From: LBZV01 sp000993855
GTDB taxonomy: Bacteria; Patescibacteriota; Microgenomatia; Curtissbacterales; GWA2-41-24
Direction: 5' to 3'
Assembly (NCBI GenBank): GCA_964492425.1
Contig: CAZBKB010000014.1
Span: forward strand, 1 to 25,219
DNA length: 25,219 bases
The position numbers were made by a program, and so were the translations under genes. Within the stretch, counting starts at the first letter, position 1. Every line of letters begins with the position of its first letter. The notes beneath the pieces were generated by a model. The model made no database searches. It saw only the letters and a list, made by a program, of their open reading frames with translations, and had not been told where the DNA came from. Shown one piece after another: positions 20,104-25,219 of the stretch.

Positions 20104-22022
20104 TCTTTAACTACTTCTCCTTCTTCAACCTTGTCGCTATCAGTTTTACTGTCTGTTTTATTGTCTGTTGCTTGATTATCTGATGCTTGCTCGTTTGCAC
20201 CCGGAGTTGGTTCACCTTGAGGCGTTTCCTGAGCTTTGTTCATAGATTCACCAATTTTAGACATGGATGCGGAAAGTTCTTCTGTTTTTGCTTTAACTTC
20301 GTCGATTGGGCCGCCGGGTGCGATTTCTCGCAAAGCTTTTATCTTCTCTTCGACTTCTGTCTTTACGTCTGCCGGAACTTTGTCACCTGCATCTTTCAAA
20401 GCCTTTTCGGCCTGGTAAATCAAGGAGTCTGCGTGGTTCCTGGTTTCTATTTCCGTCTTTTTCTCTTCATCCTCCTTGGCATGTTCTTCCGCCTCTTTGG
20501 TCATCCTCTTAATCTCTTCGTCTGTTAAGCCTGTTGAGCCGGTTATTTTAATCGATTGCTCCTTGCCGGTTGCTTTGTCTTTGGCCTTAACGTGTAGGAT
20601 TCCAGAAGCATCCAAGTCGAATGTGACTTCCACCTGAGGCACTCCTCGTGGTGCAGGAGGAATACCGTCCAAGATAAAGCGTCCCAATGATTTATTGTCC
20701 GAAGCCATTGGGCGTTCACCTTGCAAAACATTAATTTCGACTGAAGTTTGATTATCTGCAGCAGTCGAGAAAATTTCACTCTTAGATGTTGGAACAGTTG
20801 TGTTTCTGGTAATAAGTGATGTTGATACTCCACCCAAAGTTTCGATACCAAGTGTAAGCGGGGTAACATCCAGAAGCACCATTTCTTTCATTTCTCCTGT
20901 CAGGACTGCACCTTGCACTGCCGCTCCGATTGCCACAACTTCGTCAGGGTTTAAACCTTTGTGTGGTTCACGGCTAAAGTATTCCTGTACCTTTTTCTGA
21001 ACGAGCGGCATTCTGGTCATTCCACCAACCAGGATTACTTCGTCGATTGTCTTTGGATCTACTTTTGAATCTTTCAGTGCAGACTTTACTGGTTCAAATG
21101 TTTTTTCGATAAGATCGCCGACGATTTGCTCTAGCTTTGCGCGCAACAACTTGGTTTGCAAGTGTTTCGGGCCACTGGAATCTGCTGTTAAATAAGGAAT
21201 AGAAATTTCTGTTTCGTTAGTTGTGGAAAGTTCAATTTTGGCTTTTTCTGCAGCATCACGAATACGTTGCATAGCCTGCTTGTCTTGTGTTGGATCCATA
21301 GTGTTGTCCTTTTTAAATTCTTCAACCAAGTATTCGACAATTTTGGCATCGAAATCGTCACCACCAAGGTGTGTATCTCCATTCGTAGCTTTAACCTCGA
21401 AAACACCTTCTCCAAGCTCAAGGATAGATATATCGAAAGTTCCACCTCCTAGATCGTAAACCGCAATCGTGTGACCGTGTGATTTATCCAAACCATAGGC
21501 AAGAGCAGCTGCAGTCGGTTCGTTAATAATTCTTTCAACGGTAAGCCCCGCAATTTCCCCTGCTTGTTTGGTAGCTTGTCTTTGCGAATCATCAAAATAA
21601 GCGGGGACTGTAATTACCGCCTTTTCAACCTTTTCTCCAAGGTAGCTCTCAGCGTCCGCTTTCATTTTCCCAAGCACCATTGCGGAAATTTCCTGAGGCG
21701 TGTAATCTGTGCCCTCCACATTTACAACCGCCATGCCTTCACGGCCAGATTTCACTTCATATGGAAGCCACTTGGTATCCTTCTGAACTTCTGGGTCTTT
21801 ATATTTGCGACCCATTAAGCGTTTGACTGAAAAAATTGTGTTTTTGGGGTTAACAATTGCCTGACGTTTAGCAACATCACCGACAATGTGTTTTGTCGGA
21901 TCAACAACGGATGGGATTATGTTTCTGCCTTCTGCCGAATGAATTACCTTCGGTTTACCGGCTTCCACAACCGCAACAACAGAATTTGTGGTTCCTAAGT
22001 CTATGCCAATTACTTTGCTCAT
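20100..22022 (-). CDS. dnaK: Chaperone DnaK (Hsp70)
   Basis: DnaK binds exposed hydrophobic peptides in an ATP-driven cycle with DnaJ and GrpE. The 640-residue protein has the nucleotide-binding domain with GIDLGTTNSVVAVVE, the phosphate-2 motif VYDLGGGTFDISIL and the adenosine motif VILVGGMTRMP. The substrate-binding domain follows (LLDVTPLTLGIETLGG), then the lid and a Gln/Asp/Lys-rich disordered tail. Length is normal. The phosphorylated threonine region and the interdomain linker (VLLDVTPLTL) are intact. It follows grpE after a gap of 64 bases that holds an 11-bp inverted repeat. The first base of the next gene lies inside its stop. Confidence 0.98.
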   Translation of the reverse strand: MSKVIGIDLGTTNSVVAVVEAGKPKVIHSAEGRNIIPSVVDPTKHIVGDVAKRQAIVNPKNTIFSVKRLMGRKYKDPEVQKDTKWLPYEVKSGREGMAVVNVEGTDYTPQEISAMVLGKMKADAESYLGEKVEKAVITVPAYFDDSQRQATKQAGEIAGLTVERIINEPTAAALAYGLDKSHGHTIAVYDLGGGTFDISILELGEGVFEVKATNGDTHLGGDDFDAKIVEYLVEEFKKDNTMDPTQDKQAMQRIRDAAEKAKIELSTTNETEISIPYLTADSSGPKHLQTKLLRAKLEQIVGDLIEKTFEPVKSALKDSKVDPKTIDEVILVGGMTRMPLVQKKVQEYFSREPHKGLNPDEVVAIGAAVQGAVLTGEMKEMVLLDVTPLTLGIETLGGVSTSLITRNTTVPTSKSEIFSTAADNQTSVEINVLQGERPMASDNKSLGRFILDGIPPAPRGVPQVEVTFDLDASGILHVKAKDKATGKEQSIKITGSTGLTDEEIKRMTKEAEEHAKEDEEKKTEIETRNHADSLIYQAEKALKDAGDKVPADVKTEVEEKIKALREIAPGGPIDEVKAKTEELSASMSKIGESMNKAQETPQGEPTPGANEQASDNQATDNKTDSKTDSDKVEEGEVVKE

Positions 22023-22032
22023 GTTTTTTATT

Positions 22033-22099
22033 GACTAATGTCTAACGTCTAAAGACTAATGCTTTCTTTGCGTTGATTGTTAGTCCTTAAGCATTAGTC
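22033..22099. repeat. Inverted and direct repeats between grpE and dnaK
   Basis: GACTAATGCTT (22054-22064) and AAGCATTAGTC (22089-22099) form a perfect 11-bp inverted repeat with a 24-base loop; the outer arm overlaps the grpE stop codon. GACTAATG also recurs at 22033-22040, and TCTAACGTCTAAA lies between. In RNA this would be a stable hairpin without a T-run, so it may set mRNA processing or stability between the two genes. Confidence 0.7.
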
Positions 22100-22578
22100 G
22101 ACGATTCCTCTTTAATTCCCATGTGATTTAAATCGACATTCTTCCTACTAACTACTACTTTGGCTGGCCTAATGACCCTATCTTCCATTTTATAACCTTT
22201 TGTCACTACCTTCATTACTTTGTTATCCTCTTCACCCTCTTCTGTTTCTATTGCCTCTTGCAGTCTCGGGTCAAACTCCTGCCCTTTTGCTTGTATCTCC
22301 GTAACTCCTTCTGATTCCAGCACCTCCTTGAAATGTTTAATTACTAGCTCTAAACCTGAGTCCTGTAAATGCTTTTGAGCATTTTCTAAATTATCCAAAA
22401 CCGGCAATAATTTTTCTATTAAAAGTACTGCCGAAAGTTTTCCCAATAACTTTCTTTCTTCTTCTATTCTGCGCTCTAAATTCTGATAATCCGCAAGTGT
22501 CCTTCTTAGTTGATTTTCTAGCTCTTCGTGTCTGTCGTCACGCTTTTCTTTTTTTATCCCAGCTTTGTTACTTTTCAT
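22087..22578 (-). CDS. grpE: Nucleotide exchange factor GrpE
   Basis: GrpE releases ADP from DnaK. The 163-residue protein has the long N-terminal coiled coil (about residues 15-80, ELENQLRRTLADYQNLERRIEEER) and the compact C-terminal beta domain with the conserved sequence GVTEIQAKGQEFDPRLQEAI and GYKMEDRVIRPAKVVVSR. The start at 22578 is the only ATG giving the coiled coil in full. It begins four bases after the hrcA stop. The C-terminus is short of any acidic tail. Confidence 0.95.
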   Translation of the reverse strand: MKSNKAGIKKEKRDDRHEELENQLRRTLADYQNLERRIEEERKLLGKLSAVLLIEKLLPVLDNLENAQKHLQDSGLELVIKHFKEVLESEGVTEIQAKGQEFDPRLQEAIETEEGEEDNKVMKVVTKGYKMEDRVIRPAKVVVSRKNVDLNHMGIKEESSTNA

Positions 22579-22582
22579 AATA

Positions 22583-23305
22583 CTATTTTCCTAAATCGCC
22601 AAGCAGCTGGGAGAAATATCTCATCGTCGGGATAATTGTCGGATAATCCAGGCGCGATGGACCAATTACTCCTAAGTATCCACGATGTGTAGGCATTTGA
22701 TAACGCGTCATTACAAACCCGCATGGTTCCAGATAAGGAATATCTAACTCGTCACCAAAGAGAATTCTTATTTGTTCTTCGGCTCTCATCATGTCAATCA
22801 GTTGTTTAATCGAATCAAACCTATCGATCATCGAAAGCACAGCTTTGGTCATATCAATGTCGTAAAACTCCGGCATGTCCAGGATATTAGCCATACCTGC
22901 TGAATATATGTCACCCTGTTCGTCTGTTGCTATTGCAAGGGCGTGTGTTTGAGCAGCCAACACCCGAGCTGCATGCTTGAGTAGTTTGTCAAATTGCTCT
23001 TTCTCTTCGGAAAGTTCTTCTTTTATGGCAACCTCGTCGTGCAGAGAAAGTGCTTTTTCTTCCATTAACTGATCAACATAAAATTTCATGCCCACTGAAG
23101 TTGGGACACGACCTGCTGATGTGTGTGGCTGTTTGAGGTATCCAAGTGCTGTCAGCTTTACCATTTCGTTCCTTATGGTTGCTGGACTAACACCAAGGCT
23201 TGCTTCTTTTTCTATGGTTTCAGAACCAATAGGTTCTGCAGTTTCAATATATTTTTCGATAACTGCCCGAAGCAGGTTTTTTTGTCTCTCGGTTAAGTCA
23301 ATCAT
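22583..23305 (-). CDS. hrcA: Heat-inducible transcription repressor HrcA (short form)
   Basis: HrcA binds CIRCE and represses the dnaK operon. Residues 1-75 are the winged helix (LTERQKNLLRAVIEKYIETAEPIG, VSPATIRNEMVKLTALGYLKQPHTSAGRVPT), closely following the family. The remainder has the central GAF-like segments ending GVIGPSRLDYPTIIPTMRYFSQLL. The product is only 240 residues against about 340 in Bacillus: the inserted dimerisation region is reduced. It is first in the operon, so it regulates itself. An AAGGA sequence stands close before the ATG, one of few Shine-Dalgarno-like sites in the window. Confidence 0.93.
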   Translation of the reverse strand: MIDLTERQKNLLRAVIEKYIETAEPIGSETIEKEASLGVSPATIRNEMVKLTALGYLKQPHTSAGRVPTSVGMKFYVDQLMEEKALSLHDEVAIKEELSEEKEQFDKLLKHAARVLAAQTHALAIATDEQGDIYSAGMANILDMPEFYDIDMTKAVLSMIDRFDSIKQLIDMMRAEEQIRILFGDELDIPYLEPCGFVMTRYQMPTHRGYLGVIGPSRLDYPTIIPTMRYFSQLLGDLGK

Positions 23306-23354
23306 TGGATCCTTATTTATCCGAATTAAAATTGTCCAAATTAATCCGAATAAT

Positions 23355-23373
23355 AACCAAGTTTGACTTGGTT
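23355..23373 (-). promoter_or_regulatory. Hairpin at the 5' end of the hrcA leader
   Basis: AACCAAGT pairs with ACTTGGTT around three bases. The predicted transcription start is near 23374, so the mRNA would begin directly with this hairpin. A 5' hairpin of this sort can stabilise a message. Confidence 0.5.
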
Positions 23374-23409
23374 AGCAGTTAATGTACCACGAGTGCTAAT
23401 AGTTGTCAA
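23372..23409 (-). promoter_or_regulatory. Promoter and CIRCE operator of the hrcA-grpE-dnaK operon
   Basis: TTGACA (23409-23404) and TACATT (23386-23381) are 17 bp apart. Over the -10 lies TTAGCACTC (perfect CIRCE half, 23399-23391) followed, after ten instead of nine bases, by AACTGCTAA (consensus GAGTGCTAA). The -35 overlaps the last bases of the upstream NUDIX gene. Confidence 0.85.
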
Positions 23410-23846
23410 GAGTGTTTATAGAATTCCCGAATTATTTCAAAGTGGTCGAAGGCAAAATCAGCTTCATCCGGAAGCTTGTCAAAGTCAAACCATCTTGCTT
23501 CTGCCACTTCGCTTTCCTGGACTTTAACCTCCCCTTCAAATTCGATTTGGTAGACAAAGGCGATATTTTGTCTGTTTTCGTTCTTGCGATTTGGGTTGTC
23601 GATGATTTTGAAAAGTTTCACCGATTTGACATCCAAGCCGGTTTCTTCTTTTACTTCCCTTTTTACTGCCTGCTCGCAAGTTTCATCGCGGTCGAGAAAA
23701 CCACCGGGGGTTGCCCATTTGTCGCCGTTTGAAAGATGCGTAGCGCGTTTGATAAGGAGAATCTGCTTATCTTTTGTGACAATTGCATCGACAACAACGT
23801 GTCTTAGCGATGCGTTATTGCCGTTTTCGAAAGTGCAGGCGATCAT
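23406..23846 (-). CDS. NUDIX hydrolase (first of a pair by position, second in transcription)
   Basis: The 146-residue protein carries a complete NUDIX box starting at Gly49: GxxxxxE with Glu55, then REVKEETGL with Arg63, Glu64, Glu67 and Glu68. NUDIX enzymes hydrolyse nucleoside diphosphates linked to another group. The HVVVDAIVTKDKQILLIKRAT opening is like the ADP-ribose pyrophosphatase and MutT-like groups; the exact substrate cannot be told. Its ATG overlaps the stop of the other NUDIX gene as TAATG, so the two are co-translated. Its own stop lies in the -35 region of the hrcA promoter. Confidence 0.9.
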   Translation of the reverse strand: MIACTFENGNNASLRHVVVDAIVTKDKQILLIKRATHLSNGDKWATPGGFLDRDETCEQAVKREVKEETGLDVKSVKLFKIIDNPNRKNENRQNIAFVYQIEFEGEVKVQESEVAEARWFDFDKLPDEADFAFDHFEIIREFYKHS

Positions 23847-24334
23847 TATTGGACCCCAAAATAATCTATCTGGTAGTTTCCGTTTTTTAAAACCATTGTT
23901 GATTTGTGGAGGGTAACGATTTGCTTTTTGCCCAAGAAGAAAGTGTTTATCATAGCAAAGTCGCTTGGAATAATTTCTTTTTCGTGCTTTTTAAGTTCGG
24001 CTTTAGTAAACCACTTAACTTCCCCTTCGCCATTTTCTTTGGCCCGACTGGAACTAGCACGTGTTTCGCAAGCCCAAATTACAAAATGGTCGTCGATGCC
24101 TTTTTCGGTATGTAGGGCTTCGTAAACCACACCACGGATTGCGACAAATTTTGCCTTGATACTTGTTTCCTCTTTGACTTCGCGAATAATGGCATCCTTT
24201 ATATCTTCCCCCACTTCGATTTTTCCGCCAACCATACTCCACAAACCTTTATATGGCGGATTAATTCGCCTTATAAGCAAGAATTTATTTTTGTAGATTA
24301 CCGGACTTGCTGCAACATTAAGAGGCCGCGACAT
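23846..24334 (-). CDS. NUDIX hydrolase (first in transcription)
   Basis: This 162-residue protein has a NUDIX box from Gly37: GKIEVGE with Glu43, then REVKEETSI with Arg51, Glu52, Glu55 and Glu56; the usual Gly in EExG is Ser58. The opening VAASPVIYKNKFLLIRRINPPYKGLWSMVGG is typical of MutT-like or ADP-sugar hydrolases. The C-terminal 30 residues (KQIVTLHKSTMVLKNGNYQ) are an extension beyond the domain. It overlaps the next NUDIX gene by one base. An extended -10 box leaves the mRNA leaderless. Two NUDIX genes side by side may be a duplication, but their sequences differ widely. Confidence 0.9.
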   Translation of the reverse strand: MSRPLNVAASPVIYKNKFLLIRRINPPYKGLWSMVGGKIEVGEDIKDAIIREVKEETSIKAKFVAIRGVVYEALHTEKGIDDHFVIWACETRASSSRAKENGEGEVKWFTKAELKKHEKEIIPSDFAMINTFFLGKKQIVTLHKSTMVLKNGNYQIDYFGVQ

Positions 24335-24342
24335 TTTTTACA

Positions 24343-24351
24343 ATTTTAGCA
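24343..24351 (-). promoter_or_regulatory. Extended -10 promoter of the NUDIX pair
   Basis: TGC directly followed by TAAAAT (24348-24343). Predicted start of transcription is two bases before the ATG at 24334. No -35 is visible. Confidence 0.55.
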
Positions 24352-24381
24352 TGGGATTTGTGGGAATTCTCTTTTATTTGA

Positions 24382-24975
24382 TTAGCGCCTTCTAACGTAA
24401 TTAATTACGGCTCTTGCTTCAATTTGCCAATCCCTACCCGTTTTGACTCCAGGGAGTCTTTTGTTTCTTAACAATTTTCTGATATTTGCTGTGGTACAAC
24501 CAATAATTCTTGCTGCCTCATTTACAGAGTAAGATTCTAGGTTTTGTACGGGTTCTTTTACCTCCTGATTTCCAGCAACTAGCCTTGATAAGTGATGAAT
24601 TTCTGTGACGGTTCCCTCTTTGGAAATTTCAACTTGGCAACTTACTCCATAAATGCCTCTAGAAGCAAAAAGTATCGCCTGATCAGATTGCGATGCTATT
24701 CTATCCACACGGTAGGATCTGTCTTCGTATTCGCGAGGCCCAATCTTAAACCTAATTCTTAGTAAGGAGTTATCAGGAAAGAATTCCATTCTTCCTTTTT
24801 CTTTGAAACGTTTGTCTTTACCTATATGCCAAAGGAGCCCATCACCGTATCTGGGGTGTGAGATAGGACGACAATGAGAACTTAAAGCGTCACTGATTGG
24901 ATTTGAGTTAAATTCTTGACCTTTGCGCCAGAGAATGTTTGTTTCAGCTTGTGGTTTAACTTCCGGTCGCTCCAT
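24382..24975 (-). CDS. Orphan protein with C-terminal excisionase/MerR-type helix-turn-helix
   Basis: Of 197 residues the last 50 form an HTH_17-like domain (ESYSVNEAARIIGCTTANI, RKLLRNKRLPGVKTGRDWQI), as in phage excisionases and small MerR-like DNA-binding proteins. The first about 145 residues are unfamiliar: two Trp-rich beta-like parts (DGLLWHIGKDKRFKEKGRMEFF; LLRIRFKIGPREYEDRSYRV). No integrase or phage gene is in sight. The gene has a fine promoter of its own, and no RBS. It may be a transcription regulator with a ligand-binding N-terminal domain; that is inference. Confidence 0.75.
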   Translation of the reverse strand: MERPEVKPQAETNILWRKGQEFNSNPISDALSSHCRPISHPRYGDGLLWHIGKDKRFKEKGRMEFFPDNSLLRIRFKIGPREYEDRSYRVDRIASQSDQAILFASRGIYGVSCQVEISKEGTVTEIHHLSRLVAGNQEVKEPVQNLESYSVNEAARIIGCTTANIRKLLRNKRLPGVKTGRDWQIEARAVINYVRRR

Positions 24976-24987
24976 TTTTGGGTATGG

Positions 24988-25016
24988 ATTATAACTTAAG
25001 GCTTCAGTGAAGGCAA
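24988..25016 (-). promoter_or_regulatory. Promoter of the HTH protein gene
   Basis: TTGCCT (25016-25011) and a perfect TATAAT (24993-24988) are 17 bp apart. Predicted start of transcription is about six bases before the ATG at 24975. Confidence 0.75.
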
Positions 25017-25019
25017 CCT

Positions 25020-25219
25020 GATTTTGTTTTCTTGTTAAAGATTGTGGAATTTTACAAATTTAGCACGAGGCGTGTGAAGCAACAGCGATTCGCAGTTTAG
25101 GACCATTCCAAGTGTGCCCAAGAAGATCCGGGCTTGAGCAGGGCCGACTAAATTTTTCGCTAGGCCGGATTTGTGGAGCTGATTGCAACTTTTATCAAAT
25201 AGATATAGTGTGATTTATC
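25020..25219. other. Right-edge non-coding stretch with secondary-structure potential
   Basis: No gene with a start codon is seen here. GC content rises between about 25060 and 25180. GCGATTCGC is a near-palindrome, and TCCGG (about 25127) can pair with CCGGA (about 25165) around a GGCC/GGCC pair. It could be part of a structured RNA or of a gene start outside the window; I cannot assign it to a known RNA family. Confidence 0.3.

Overview
The window looks like chromosomal DNA of a small-genome Patescibacteria (Candidate Phyla Radiation) bacterium, most likely of the Microgenomates type. This is inferred, not searched. The basis is a very compact IF-2 without its N-terminal extension, a shortened HrcA, a nusA-infB-DHH-rpsO-pnp cluster without rbfA or truB, a zinc-finger-less DnaJ, AT-rich DNA, many toxin-antitoxin modules, and few visible Shine-Dalgarno sequences. 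A run of 100 Ns (5895-5994) shows that this is a draft scaffold.

Layout, left to right. (1) 1-2290 is an accessory island: an unrecognised gene cut by the left edge; a RHH/PIN toxin-antitoxin operon; a short piece that reads as the first 20 codons of alanyl-tRNA synthetase; and a Phd/RelE toxin-antitoxin operon. Three copies of one dispersed repeat (about 361-452, 1506-1599, 2221-2288) separate these modules. (2) 2238-5771, minus strand: a cell-envelope/division group (ftsK, a RodZ-like membrane HTH protein, a DUF948-like and a YtxH-like protein). (3) 5813-6010: a tandem array of 29-bp palindromic units, interrupted by the assembly gap, lying just upstream of ftsK. (4) 6013-14545, minus strand: the information-processing cluster nusA, infB, a degenerate DHH protein, rpsO, pnp, a membrane-anchored unknown protein and a Lon-type ATPase with no protease domain. 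(5) 14632-18451: accessory genes (an unknown protein, a GT39-type glycosyltransferase, an SGNH hydrolase, a gene broken by an in-frame TAA, and an AbrB/VapC toxin-antitoxin pair). (6) 18494-23305, minus strand: the heat-shock operon hrcA-grpE-dnaK-orf60-DUF6941-like-dnaJ, behind a consensus promoter that overlaps a slightly irregular CIRCE operator. (7) 23406-24975: two overlapping NUDIX hydrolases and an orphan HTH protein.

The most striking general signal is promoter geometry. At about a dozen genes a good -10 box, often with a TTGACA-like -35 exactly 16-18 bp upstream, places the predicted transcription start 0 to 8 bases before the start codon. That implies leaderless or nearly leaderless mRNAs. 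In contrast hrcA, pnp and the DUF948-like gene have consensus promoters 50-120 bases upstream, and each has a clear hairpin in its leader. The second notable signal is the set of toxin-antitoxin cassettes punctuated by a shared repeat, one of them apparently joined to the remnant of alaS.
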